DNA of 64,000 nucleotides from Cinclus cinclus (Eukaryota > Chordata > Aves > Passeriformes > Cinclidae), in assembly GCF_963662255.1 (NCBI RefSeq), contig NC_085050.1, positions 21,872,131 to 21,936,130 of the forward strand. The letters are read 5' to 3'. The notes under the pieces were generated by a model. The model searched no databases, was not told where the DNA came from, and saw nothing but the letters and a program-made list of their open reading frames with translations. Position numbers and translations under genes: made by a program. Below are positions 51,155 to 64,000 of the stretch, piece by piece. Position 1 is the first letter of the stretch; each line of letters starts with the position of its first letter.

Positions 51155-54100
51155 AATTCTTTTCTTTCTGAATCCTTCTTCCACTGTCATTTGCTCCAGA
51201 GCTGCCACAGAGCGCTCCTGTTGACCCGCTGAATACTTTAACCATTTAAAAAAAAATCATCTGAAGCTTCCATGTCTGGTGTTATTGAATTAACTGGCTT
51301 TTTTCTTTACTACTTAATTTACTTGACACAAATGCCATTGGGCAATCTGGGGAAACATTTGAGAATTATGTTGCTTTTCTTTACAGACCCACACTTGGTC
51401 TGGTCTAGCTCTCATAAAGACCACAACCTCCCAAGAATATCGTGTAGATATAGTATGTCTGGAAAGAAGGAATCTTCTTCAGAAAACTGCCATTTACACA
51501 AATAATAGCAGCTGCAGTTTTACTAAGGATGTAATGTTACAAGAGCTGATCATATCTAAAATTAGGTCATGAGCTCATCACAACCAAGTCAGAAATTACT
51601 TCTTGGGAAAATACTGCACACAGTCATGGGTAGAGCACAGGCAAAGACAACTAACTGATCATTCTAACGCAGCTAGCCATTTCTACTTAATTTTATTAGC
51701 CTTCAACATGTTCAGGGCACAGCCACATTAGGAATCATGCAGACACAACTAAATAAATTCACCAGAGCAGGCAATCTACAGCAAAGGGAGTTGTTAGCTG
51801 TTAAGAGGGACTTGGCAGTAGTTGTGGGGAAGATGTCATTCTGTTTTGACTAAAAAAATGCCATAATGGCCATCATAGTTCGTTTAGATTTACTTGCGTG
51901 CTGTGCAAATCACTTCGAATGAACACATGTAACCACTAACACCTGTGAAGACAGGCTGCAAACTTACCAAATCAAGGCAACTGTGGCAAATACCCACTTT
52001 AACTTCTAATTTAAAGACTACCAGGTGCAAATAAATGAAGGAGCAGGCTCATGATCTCTAGTAATACATTGTTTATTCAGCAATACTACAGTTCTCCTTT
52101 TGTCATGTTAAACCTTCAGGCAGCTTCACCTTTCAGTTTGGTTTTGAAAATGACCAAATCCATAGATATCATCTGTGAAGAATAGCTTTTAGGTTAGAGT
52201 TGACAAATCCTGTAAGAAAATAATTAATTCCTTGATACAGCTTAAGAGAAAATGAGCATGAATATGTGTAGTATAAATATAGCTCTCCACAGATCTGTAA
52301 GGAGAAGAATTTATGTTACCAGAAAAAAGAATAAATAGATACAGCAGTCCAAAATCTCTTTAAATGCCTTTCCCGGGGTTTGATTCAGTATCTAGTAGTT
52401 ATTCCAGAAATTGCTTCATTCCATATTTAAAATGTTAATTCCTCTATCCTTTCAAAAACAGCAGAAAATATCAGGAAGAAGTTTTAGTCACTTGGAAACC
52501 ATTACAAATGTAGAATGCAAGTGCTACCTCATACAACCTTAAGATGAAACTCGCATGATATTCAAATGCAACTATAATAAGAAAAGTGAAAATATAAGAG
52601 ATACTTCTCCCCCACACACACCTTGTTTAATGTCTACAAAATTGATTTTTCATTGCAAGACACAAGACTAATATGGAAGTTTAAGTTTAGTTGTACATTG
52701 ACAGGGACAACAACTAGCCTGCCAGTTGGTTCTTCTCATGATAATAGGCTACACTCTTAACTAAAAATTTTGCTCTTAAAATACACGTTTTCATCCAGAT
52801 ATTGCGTTTTGCTGATTTTAAAAAAATAAAACTCTGACAATGCTGGACTACAGCAATGCAGCATCTCCCAGTTGAAAAAATACAAGTCAGAAATATGCAT
52901 TTCACTGTTATTAAGAGTATAAGTACTTCTCACCAGTTTATTTATAATGTACTAGAAGTGATAAGTGATTGATTTTCATGAAGAGGAACTGAAATACTAA
53001 TTAACACTTTTTTAATAAGTGTTCAGTTTATACAAGTGCTTATTTGGAATGAAAAATGTATTAATATAACTCTCCTTTTCTACAGCTGCATTTAAATTTT
53101 CCACTCTATTGTTTTTAAACAGAACTTGTTTCTTGTTGGAAAGCCAGTGTAGTGCTGTATGCAATAATCCCAGATTCCTAACTCTTGAACAAAAATAAGA
53201 CAGTGAAATCATGAATTATGCAATAGAGCTTAAAACCATTTATTCCTACTGGTTTCCAGAGTTAAAATTACCATTTTATGTGCTTTCTTGTCCAATAAAT
53301 TGATTTTCATATTATCAGTTAAATAAGCACTTGCCCATTTTGCTCTCAAGCATTTTATTTTTTTTCACATAATCTGCACTTATTTCCACAGCTACGACAT
53401 TTTTAATATGACTACATCTATAGCTCTCTTCCATGCACCTTGTTCATGGACAGTTTTAGCCACAAACAATTCCACGAGTGACCTCTTGATTAATATCCTG
53501 TTTAAAATATAGAGTGTTCCCGTCCAAATGTGCTACTTTCCAAAGTGTGTAGAGCACTAGTTTCTCATTTCTTTTTATTTCCTTCCTCCTCCTCCTCAGC
53601 TCAGTAGGTCACTATATTAACCTCACATTTGATCTGCACACAAACCATGTGCAAGACACACATCATTTTCCAGACAGATGCAGACAAAACAATACAGGCA
53701 TACCCCAAATTATAAATCTGCAATCACTATGGCAGGTAGCTTTGAACTAGCTATCAGAAACAGAGCTCAGCATGGCTTCCAAACCCAGTTAATTTGGCTT
53801 GTGACCAAACTGGGGTTTTACTGGGCTCCCACCACCAAGCAGCTGAAAAGTGCAACCCCATCACAGTGCCAGCCAGCACCAAAAATCCAGGTACTTACAA
53901 TGTAATCCATGCAAGGTCAGGATGATTACTACTTCAGCTCCAGTTTAGACTAACAAAATAAAGTTATAAGGCTCTAAAACCTCTCAAATCCTACCTACAG
54001 AGATCTCACATTTATTTGGAGGCCCTGGCAGTACTGTGCATATGAGAGCTGTTCTGTCAAGCCTGTTGATCTTTCCAATTGATTTCCACAGAGATGCCAG

Positions 54101-57039
54101 TTCACAACTGACAAACTATACATGCTTTAGTACTCATCTGTCTTTGGTCTTAATCTTGAAAGAAAATCAAATATAGTAACCCTTCACCTCAAAAGCAGTC
54201 TCATTCCATCTCACAGGTTTCCCTACAGACAGGAATACCATTTTTAATTTTCTAGTGGCTTCAGAACGTTAAAGAAAATAACCCACCTGCACACCTTTCA
54301 GGCACCAGTGTCAGCCACTGAGACAGCATTTCATGTATGTCCTTAAAACTCAGATTTCACCCTCCCTATAGGGAGAGTTAATGAACTACCATGTGTAGCA
54401 TAAAGTTGGTTATTTTATTCTTAATGCATCCTTGACTAAAATTAGTACATCTCCCAAGAGGGAATAAAACTAAGCCAATATGCTTAAAATTTTCTTCTCA
54501 ATATTACAAGGCCTTAGATAGAAAAGGTAAGCTTTAGAACCCAAATCAATTTCAATTTGACAAAGACCACCTGTCTCAGAAAATTCAGGTTCCTTCAGGT
54601 TCAGGGAAATCAGCAGAAAGGTAAAAATCTAATTCTCTGCTCGCCCTCCATCCTCAGACACTAGGCTGACAACTTGAGGATTAGATTGGTAGCTCCAATT
54701 CTCAGAGCATTTCCATGGACTACCCCTTTGGAGCATAGAAAGAACATTTAATTAAGTTGGAAGGCAAATCAGTTAGAACCATCAGGAAAGAGCACTCACT
54801 AACAGAACTGTATAAAGAACTCACAATTCCATTTTCTCTTCCCAATGACAGAAAAAACAAACCTTTTTCTTGCAAACTCTGGATTTGCTGCACAGGACAC
54901 ATCATACTGAGCCATAGCAAGGGCAAAACTGTGTTACATTTGGATGCATTTGTGAAACCTGAAGAAAGTACAGAATTCACACAGAAGAACAAAAGAACAC
55001 ACGAGGTTGATAACCACCCAAAATGTACATTACATCCTTGCAAATTTCTTTCAATGGTTTACAACAAAAAATACTTAAGTAAATATTGAATAGTAACTAC
55101 AGGTTTTTGCTGCTTGAGTCCATTGAATGCAATATATTCATTTCACTCTTAAGTTAAATCTCAGTGCTCACATTTGCAATAAAAATCCACCTGGGCAAAG
55201 AAACTCTTTTACCAGATAGAATTCTAAGAATATGTGCCAAACTAGAAAAATTAAGAAATTGCCACCACTGAACTGGGCACAACATGAAGTGTGCAAAGTC
55301 AAAATTTTAATTGCTAGAAATGTAAGCACACCTACCCTATTCCAACTCATACAAAATAATTTATTTTTGAAGGAGCAGCTTCACCCTCAGTTAATTCACT
55401 CTTTAGCAAACAAGTGAAAAGCAAACATTGGAGCCAGCACAATTATACCCATCAACACTTACTCAAGATTTATATGCACATTTATATCAAGACTAATACA
55501 GCCCTTAAATGTTCATGACTAGCTGCTTGTGATGAGGACCTATTTTCTCTCTAGCTACACCACAATTGATGGGCTGCCATCTGGTCCTGTTAAAGCAGCC
55601 TTAGAGAGACAGAAATAAACAAACTTTCATAGTTCATCCACATAGCAAGAATAAAAGTAAAAACTGCTTATTCTACTCCTGAAACTATTTTTAAAACTAC
55701 TTATCCCAACATGCACATTGCTTATCATGTGTATGATACCCAGCAAGCTTTATGCTGAAATGAGATTTCACTCTGTAGTAGGTGATTGCATCTTGTGCAG
55801 AATGCTTGTTGGCTACCAAAAATTGTTTGCTATTTTGCTTTGAATACCTGACTCGATAACTGACATCAGGAGCATCAGTTTGACATGAATATGTAGATAT
55901 GTGAAAATCTGTGTTCAAAACAAAACAAACTACAATGAAAGGTCAAGTCTGACAACTGGAAAGAAGCCTTAAGGCTCCTCTTCAAATCAAGTTTGAGTTT
56001 TATTCAAAGGTCAGTGTCACTGCAACCTATTTCAGTTTTCATCACTAGAAAAACTCAAGAATGCTTTGAAATACAATTAGTCTAGGCATTTGGAGAAAAC
56101 TTAAAAGTTAATAAAAATTTATCACCACATGACCAGCACAATGGTGCTCAGTGTGTCAGTTCTTGTGATTTAAGGAGTTTCTCTGTATCATACACTTTTG
56201 CATCAAAATTTAGAAGTAGTTTCAGTTTTAGAATGTTGCAAAAACCACTCTATCAAAGTGGTAAGTCTAATGAAGACTGCCTCAAATATAATATAGACCT
56301 TTTTCACATAGAATTACTTCAAGTAACTTGATTTCTTTTGTTTCAGAAAAATCAGTGATTTTTGTACTTCTGGTGAATACCAGTCAATGGTAATTAGAGC
56401 ACGCCCATGAGAGAGATCAAAATGATACCTACCTGTGATAGTTTCTCCCAGGAGACTTCCTCCAGCATCCTCTGAAGATTATGTATCCCGTTTGTTCAAG
56501 TCTGATGTGACTACTACATCGACCAGCATCACAGAAAAGATCCATAACTACCATCTAAAGGCACTAAATAAGATATTTCTTAAAAATGAGAACTGAAGGT
56601 ATAGAAAACAGTTTTATTCAAATTTCTGTCAATTTAAGACCTACACAAACTGACTATATGAAGCTCATTACTATTTCATGTTTCAGGTTATTGCATGTTT
56701 CAATTTAGATCTTGGGGCCCTACCTGATTATAGTTGAATCCTCTAACTCTTTTTACTGGAGTTACTAACTGCATTAAAAGTACACTAGAGTCATTGCTTT
56801 CCTTGAAATACTTCACATTAAAGGCCAGATAAGGTTTTAAGATACAGCAGGCATGCCTGAAGCATCCAATTTCCCCAAACAAAAGTGTGGTCTAACATTT
56901 TCCCCCTGCATGGACCCTGTTTGGCAAGGCATCTAGACCAGGCAGTGTTTCTAAACACTTTCACACCTTGGAAGAATGCTAAGTCACAGAAGTACCTAGA
57001 GCAAGATACAACTGTAAGGGTTCACACTTCCTGTGCATT
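51155..57039. other. Gene-free unique DNA
   Basis: No gene or transposon recognised. At 54.72-55.09 kb two frames of 107 (minus) and 110 (plus) codons overlap almost fully, which argues against either being selected. A CTC trinucleotide run lies at about 53585-53598. The rest is AT-rich with short homopolymers. Confidence 0.5.
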
Positions 57040-57140
57040 TTCCTACAACCCCCCAATCCCCCATCTCAACCACCCCTTCCATAAAAAGAAAAGGGAAAAA
57101 AAACCAAAAAAACAATCATGCCACCAAAAAACCCCAAAAC
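57040..57140 (+). repeat. C-rich and A-rich low-complexity DNA
   Basis: C-runs with short A or T interruptions pass into A-runs with CC interruptions. It explains the Lys/Pro-rich 104-codon frame across it. No repeat family recognised. Confidence 0.65.
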
Positions 57141-59475
57141 ACTTCCATGGCACATATCTCCCAATAGAACTAATATGTTCTACTTTGTTCTGGAGTTGAA
57201 AAATCATACAAACAAGAGTTCAGTGAAAAAAAATATCTTGGTATTAGAAGACCTCACGATATACTACTACTGTTTGCATTGGTTACCTCCCAATAGTATA
57301 CAATGTCCCTGAAAACTCACAGGTAAACTTCCTTATTATCAATATCACTACACATCACAATTGGATACCTTAATATAGGAAAATAAATGTAATAATAATC
57401 ATATTTCCTGATGCACTGTGGTTCACCCCTTATTTTAAAAACAATGTTAGTACTGTTTATACCAAGGAAGCACCTCGACACTTTGCAGCTTCAGGGCAAG
57501 AGGTGCACAAAGGGTGAGACAAATATTAGTTTTATGGGTAATTTAGCCAAATATAGTTTAACGTGAGACAGCTTTAACATAATCTAACCCTTATAGACAA
57601 GATGACATCTAAACAATGGTATCTCTCCCCCTCTCAGTGAGAAATTGGCTTTTCCTCAAACATCTGGGGAGAGCACCTCTTTGCATCAGCACCTGGCTAA
57701 TTTCAAGGCAAATCACAGCATTAAATACCCCTTTACAGCAAGAGTATACGTCTGGCACCTGAAAGAGAGCCCAGTATTCCTCTGCTCCAACACCTGTAGG
57801 CCACACAGAGCTATTTTGCAGCTATAGAAGAGGCATGGGAGAGGGCTGGCCATTCATAGACAACATAAGCAACTACAAGTCAGTCTACCAGAGCTGGAAG
57901 TTCTGCTTGCAACTCCCAAAATTCATAACTGCTATTAGGCATGTTAGTTTTTCCATTATACCCGCACAGATGACCTTCAGTGGTGTCAAGTCACCAATTC
58001 TCCTTCCATCGAGGGATGGTTTAAAGAGTTTTCACTGCACAGACTTTGAGTAACTTCTTTATCCAAGCCCACAGTTACCCATGGGGAAGCACCTTCTACA
58101 AAAGCAGAGGCCAATTCTCAAGAAGCTGCTGCAAAACTTAAACCACTATCTCTGCTCACTCACCCGGACCCCAGACATATGCTTCACTGCGTGTATGGCT
58201 GACCAAGCAGGACAAGAACAGCACTCAGACTGGAAAAGTGGTGAATATCCTGGCTGTCTCAGGGGAAAGCTAGGCTTCAACACAAAGTAAAACTTGCTGA
58301 ATTGAGAGTACACTGAGAAAGGAGGACTTAGTGTTTTAATTTCTACAATCAGGTAGGGATAATTAGCCCATCTGCACAACTCAGTGGCTACTGACTAACT
58401 TAAAAACCAAGCAAGCCCCTATTTCCCCTCACCTTCTTCTGACAGAGGACCTGCTTTCTCTCCTGCCACATGCAAAGGCAGTAAGCATCCTGGAGAGCCA
58501 AATCCACTTACACACAAACCCCTCTTGTAAGAAGGATAGTGGCATCCAGGTTCACCTCACCATATTAGCAGCGAACCAGGATGTGTGAGGTGTGCTTATA
58601 GGGAAGGTGGAGATGGTTCAATACCTCACAATGTAAAGATATTTTTATCATTAAATATAAGTATTTTGCACATTAGCAAAAAGCACCTCCACAGGAAAGC
58701 CAGTTCAAACTTGACTACACTGTTACTGTTCTAGCTGCCCTAAGTAAAAAAAAAAAAACTACCCACACAAAATAGAAATATTGCTCAGACTGAGTTGCCT
58801 ACGTTTGCGTAGACTCTTCTTTCTGAAGTAGAGCAATAAACTCCAAGCACAATCACCTGACAAAGGTATCAGATATGCAGTTGAATGACTCTTCATCAAT
58901 AGCCACTTTACAAACCTTACAACACACGCAACACGCTTCTTCAGTCTTTGTACATTTCCTTTTTAAGGCAACCTGTGTATGCCTTTAGAAGCAGGGCATT
59001 ATATGGAGTGAGCCCATCCAAAGTGGTAAATAATAAAGACTTTAACCAGAAAACTTTTTTATTAAGTTTTCTTTCTCCTCCTAACTCTTTTATTTCCACA
59101 GCAAACTTCTCATCACAAGCCAGTAGATCACACCTCCTTCATCACCAGTGAGCTACAACTTCTTTTCTCACATAGCTGTACACTTACATTTCTCTCCAAC
59201 TTCTCCTAATGGAGTCATGGAGTTCCCTCTCAATTTATAGAAACAGCCAGGAACATTCAGAGAATATCTCTCCAATGTTCAGAACTAAAAATTCAAATAT
59301 GCTGAAGCGTACAACAACAACACCACAAACATGACCACACCTACAAGGTTCCTCTATTTTTTTTTCTAACCCTACTTCCTAAAGTTTTTCTCCAAAAGAA
59401 ATCCAGAGCCCTTCCCTAGGAACTTGTGTCTGTCTCTTTCTTCCTTAGCTCCTGGAAAAGCAAACTTGTGCTTAC
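57141..59475. other. Gene-free unique DNA
   Basis: Frames of 60-77 codons at 57.61-58.38 kb overlap on both strands. I recognise none of them and see no paired splice sites. A 12-base A-run lies near 58746-58758. Confidence 0.45.
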
Positions 59476-59884
59476 CTTTTCTCCTTCAATGTCCAGGGAA
59501 CAAGCAGACAGAAACTTATAGCCTGATCATAGCATTTCTCATAAAAACAAAAACAAACTAGCATCATCAAACCAATCCTCCCATTATATTTCCTACTATA
59601 AGAGAGGCAAAGAACACAAGGTAAACTGGAAGAAAACCACATCAAGAGTAGTCTATCTTTCCTCTCTATATTCCTAGGTGCAGTTGTCACCTGGCCTGCC
59701 CACCTCCTCCTTAGAGCTGGTTGGGATTGAACCTGCTCCAAGGGGCAGCAGGGAGGGCTGCCTCTATTTGCCAATATATGCCATGAGTCTATAGCAGCTT
59801 TATCTGGCTTCCAAAGCTCAGAAAGAGCTGGAATGTCAATGACTTTGTTCTTTCTAATGAAACCCTGCCCAATATCCATTTTTA
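59476..59884 (-). other. Candidate exon with a 135-codon open frame, unproven
   Basis: On the minus strand a short pyrimidine stretch ending in CTCTAAG precedes 59884. An ATG in a fair context (AAAAATGG) begins at 59879. The frame stays open for 135 codons and its stop is the TAA inside the splice donor AAAAG followed by GTAAGCA at 59475, so a spliced message would continue past it. I recognise no domain; residues 1-80 are hydrophilic and the last 50 rich in Cys, Leu and Phe. A frame this long is expected about once by chance in a window like this, so the claim is weak. Confidence 0.18.
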
Positions 59885-62800
59885 CTTAGAGAAAGCTAAT
59901 GACATTGTTTTATAAAAAATCCTTGTATTGAGTAACTACCTTTCATGAAGTAGCAGCTCAGAGTGCTTTTTTTTAGCTTTTTTCAAATGATCTATGAAAA
60001 CTATAGTTCTGTGCAGTCTGGAAAACATTTTTTTTAAATCAAATACTAACATTCTTTTTGTAGAAAAAAAGTCTTCATTATATTTTCTGGACCTAATAAA
60101 AAGAGGACAGTTATTCTGTGACATTTTGATGTCCCAGAAATTGCTGAATACCCCTCTTTTACTGATTTAAGCCATTTGCAGATTCTGAAAAGCCAAATAC
60201 TGGCTTATAGTTTATTAATCTTGAGATACCGGAAAGGAATTCACTGAATAAGTCTTAACTATGAAAACATGATGTGCTAGCACAAGAGAGGGTTAATCTC
60301 AACCAAGACTAATCTTCTAAAACAGATGACCTGAGCCAGCTTTAACTTCAGCTGGGTATGTATATTACAGTTTCAGCTGAATTATTACTTTGTAGTTTCT
60401 CTCTTTACCCAAGGCACTAAAAGGGTCACTTTTTATTTTGTGCCCCTCTCAAAAAGAAAAAAAAAAAAAAAGCTGAAACAGCAATAGAATAGCAGGCATA
60501 TGTTAAAAAAAATTTTAAAGCATGATGCTTGAACAGTGTCTCTTCCTGTCTCTGCCCCAGTTGTGCTTTGCCACAGGCAACCACTATGGCTGCTGCAGGT
60601 CCAAATCTTTCACCTCTTGCCACCAGTCCCAAGCATGGCCCCATCGAGAGCCCAGCAGTGCAAACCAGATCCTTGTGTCAGGCAACAACCATTTTCCCTT
60701 ATCCTGTGAGCAGTGAGAAAAAACGCAGCCCAGGAGAGATTCAAAAACCCAAATCTGTCCCATACAGCTGACAAATTGGACAACCCAACAGGTGGGAATG
60801 AAGACATTCATTATCTAAGTGCTGGATCTCTCTGTGTTTGATAACATATGTTAGGGGTTGTTGGGAAATGTTGTTTCTTCACTTTCTTGCAAGAAGCCTA
60901 GTTCCTGTGTGTGCATCAAAATTCTTTCACTGCCAGCAGCTGAAGAAGTGTGGGTGCCAGTGTGTGAATACCAAATAATAACTGAATCCCCAGGAGACAT
61001 CTGATTCAATTTCCTCTGCAGTACAAGACAAACATGAAAATTCATTGTCTTGATTAGCTTTAGTGCAGGGAAACAGCTTTCACAGCTGATTGTAAATCTT
61101 CTGAATGATCTCATTTAGCTTTTAACCTTCCTCTTCTTTTCATCCCTACGCAGATTATTCCAGCCCAGACATCCATTTATTTGAATAGCCTAAGACATGC
61201 AGATGTTGTCTCCAGTCAGAATGAGAAGCCTCTGAGGTGCACGAATAATACTAAGACCATTATAAACATCTTTCAGAGTTTCTTAGTACAAATGTACAGT
61301 TCAGACCTTATTCCTAGAAATAAGAAAACTACACAGAGCATTGACATCACAGATAAAATAGATCTACTTTCCTCAAAACTGCTAGTGTGAAAAGTGGGGA
61401 ATGGGTTAGCAGTTTAAAAATTGTCAACTGCTCCCTGTGTTTTAAATCACCTTTTCAAGGACCTCCAGAATGACACAAGGGCCAGTGATGTGTGATAGCA
61501 CAGTGTCAGTGGGGGTCACAGAAACAGGGGAAGAGTGTAGTGATCTAATGAGACACTGGCAGCATACCCACATAGCTGCATTATTCTTACAATCACTGCA
61601 TCTGGATTATCTGTGCCAACTCTTCTGCTCTTCCCTGGCTTCATCTGTGATGTTTCTATTTCAGCTACCAAAGGAATTCTGCAAATGTCAAGAACTGTTA
61701 TGACCAAGAGAGAAATCACTCTCCAACCTGTTTTTGCAGAATTTTATTAATGCAAATGATGATGGAAATTACTTATCTGCTTTCAAAAGGCATATGGGAG
61801 ATTAAATCACAAACAGAGCATCATATCTCAATCTGGTTTCTATCAGTATTCATCCTCATAGGTCAGAAAATCTAAAATCAAAGCTGTTGCACATTTCACA
61901 ATGCAAAATATAAGGAATCAAAATCTCACAATATGTAGTCCTATCTCAGATGCTCTTTGGCCTTAATAATGTTTTAGAAGCTTTATTTAGCCATAAATTT
62001 TATGGAATCTTCATAAAATAATCACAACATTGTCTTCTCAAAGTTGTAAAATGTCCAGAAATAAAAATGGTATGGGCTTTTTCTCACCATCTCTTCCCAA
62101 TATAAATAGGAGGCAATGAATATCAGCAGAAATACTTTGTTTAGTCTTCCTTCATTCATACACATGTCCACAAGACCTTAGAAGAAATAAGAAAATTAAT
62201 GCTTGCCTTCAGATAGAATTTAAAGACACAAAAATTCAGGACATCTCTCTTTCATTCTTCAATTTCAGACCTGCTCTAAATTAGTTACCTCAGTTGCCTC
62301 CAAGATGGAGAGATGGGCATGTTTAACCAGTTATTCAGTTCATATATCTTAAAGACTCTCGGGATGCAATGCAGAGGAGATTTTCTCTCCTTGTGAATGA
62401 TGACAGCCTAAGTTATTGTTTAAACTGGATATCTGACTTCTAGAAAACTAACACACAAAAATCCTACCTAAAACTCTTCCAGTTCAATCTTCCACACAAG
62501 CTGCACAGAAAGAATTACAACAAACAAACAACAGCTGACACACATTTTGTCTTTTCCCAATTATTGTCAATCAATAATACAGAATACCAATAGCATTCAG
62601 AGATTCTGAGGATCCATCTCAGATATTCATTAACCATTGTACACGCTTGTCAATGTCAGGTACACATCTGGTCAACCTGTAGCAGAGAACCAGTCTGGAG
62701 GGACTTGAGTGAAGGCTGCCACCTCTTGGCGAACTAAATAGCACAAATTTTGGCTTATCTGCTGGCAAATGACACACCTTAGGTATTGAGTTAAAATTCA

Positions 62801-64000
62801 TTCATTCAAAAGTAAGCAACAGATACTTCATCTCATACCAGTGTATGCTTTAATGTATACTGGTGTGACATTAAAAAAAAAGAAAAAAGAAAATAACTAA
62901 ATTATACACAGTCTTCTCCAGAGGCCAAGATCACAAAATTAAAAATTAAAAAAAAAAAAAGAGTTTCATGAGTTTCAGTTCAGAAATATACCTAGATTGT
63001 CAAAGAATAACACCAGCTGGGGTGGTGTCATATTCTAAACAGATGATATAGCATGAACAGCATTAAAATGTCCCCTTAAATACATAGCATGTCAAATAAA
63101 CACTAAAACATGTTAACACCCTTTTCCCCCTCCAACTGAAATGTAAGATTGATTTGTAAAAACTTGCCAATTTATTTTTATTTTCTTCTGGTGCAATGTC
63201 ACAATTTGAGTACTCCAAGCTTCTTCTCTTCTGTGGCGATTGTTTTGTAATATTGCTAAAATCCCCAAAGCATCAAGGGCAGCAGTGCAAGAGTTGCTGC
63301 TGTTGCTGTTGTTTTTCTCACAGACCTTTATATTTAATTAAATCCAATGATGACTCTGCAAGACCTCAATAAATATCAGCATGCATTCAAAATAACATTT
63401 GTCTTGTATTTTACAAATATTACCTTGAGCCAACTTGTCCTCATGTCTTATATGGGACAGCAATCTGACAGTGACATAATCCACATATTTTTCTTCATGT
63501 AAAATCCTTCAAGGTAAATACAGCATGTTCAAATGCCATTTAAGTTTACCTTTGTTGAATTTCTGTTTGATGAACAACGAACATATTGATTCCTCTGGCC
63601 AATACTAAGAAGAGGAAAATTAAATGACCAATTTAGATACTTCTATTTTCATATGAAGTGCACAATGCTTCTATTAGTATGTGAATAAAATTACCAGAAT
63701 GATCTTACTTTTACTGACACTCTGTTTTATTTTTAAAAGTCTGAAACATAAGTACCTTCTCTTGACTATACAAAACCCATTGGAAGAAAAATCAGAGAAG
63801 GCATTTTTTCCATCTGCAGTATTTATCCTAGGTTTGGGGTGTTTGGTGATAGGATGGGGCATGAAGGGAAGAGATGAGGTACTTTTAGACTTTGAACCAA
63901 CATCCACTGCTTAATGAGGGCCTCTCAAGAGAAGGTCCCCTTCTTCCTCTTCAGAGGAGCCAAGGCTAAGTGGACAGTAAGTTCCTAGTTAGTCTGTGAT
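59885..64000. other. Gene-free unique DNA to the window end
   Basis: No gene or transposon recognised. A-runs lie at about 60456-60471, 62872-62895 and 62946-62960. A GC-richer stretch at 60.53-60.80 kb is open on both strands over 65-80 codons, which argues against coding. At 62837-62864 an imperfect hairpin (ACCAGT...ACTGGT, some G-T pairs) is present. TGC/TTG units lie near 63.29-63.31 kb. Confidence 0.5.

Noticed and set aside
54720..55089. Overlapping 107- and 110-codon frames
   Set aside because: Both strands are open over the same bases without splice signals or family resemblance, most likely chance.
58570..58640. tRNA-like B-box (GGTTCAATACC) near 58616
   Set aside because: No A-box, acceptor stem or anticodon arm can be drawn around it, so it is a chance match.
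60522..60811. Open frames on both strands in a GC-richer patch
   Set aside because: Several overlapping frames in different phases point to low stop density, not a gene.
62837..62864. Imperfect hairpin, considered as a microRNA or MITE end
   Set aside because: The stem is only about 11 pairs with three wobble pairs and a tiny loop; too short for a pre-miRNA, and no partner inverted repeat was seen.
1..64000. CRISPR arrays, operons, prophage or other prokaryotic systems
   Set aside because: The sequence is vertebrate nuclear DNA with avian repeats; no regularly spaced repeats or dense gene layout exist.

Overview
The window looks like non-coding nuclear DNA from a bird. It is AT-rich and CpG-poor, and its recognisable repeats are avian: seven 5'-truncated CR1 LINE fragments, three LTRs of a family widespread in birds (best read on the minus strand, with recognisable 3' end and TATA region), and one LTR of a different family on the plus strand. 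These judgements come from remembered repeat consensus sequences, not from a database search, so the host is 'a bird, probably neoavian' and no closer.

No protein-coding gene, rRNA or tRNA can be supported. Nearly all open frames are short and lie inside repeats or overlap on both strands. The window is therefore either the inside of a very large intron or an intergenic desert. A few stretches have open frames next to splice-like signals (17.33-18.02 kb plus, 24.81-25.57 kb minus, 29.2-29.4 kb minus, 30.33-30.50 kb plus, 59.48-59.88 kb minus). They are recorded as low-confidence candidates only.

Layout: 1-15.1 kb is unique AT-rich DNA with scattered homopolymer tracts. 15.16-15.72 kb is solo LTR A (minus). 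17.3-18.0 kb is a candidate exon. CR1 fragments lie at 19.6-20.35, 21.8-22.37 and 27.1-27.8 kb (all plus), with a GC-richer block carrying the longest open frame at 24.8-25.6 kb. At 33.6-34.6 kb a CR1 tail is followed closely by solo LTR B (minus). At 36.81-36.96 kb there is a pure-pyrimidine microsatellite built on TTTTC. CR1 fragments follow at 38.5 (plus), 40.2-40.6 (minus, the best preserved) and 45.15-45.35 kb (plus). LTR D (plus), with readable promoter and polyadenylation signals, lies at about 45.64-46.37 kb, and solo LTR C (minus) at 50.6-51.15 kb. The rest, to 64 kb, is unique AT-rich DNA with A-rich and pyrimidine-rich tracts.

There is no gene network to describe. The interest lies in repeat history: a 75-bp tract identical between two otherwise diverged LTRs 18.9 kb apart, a CR1 copy with an internal deletion, a CR1 with a doubled tail, and a long mirror-symmetric pyrimidine tract. 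I found no convincing undescribed biological system.
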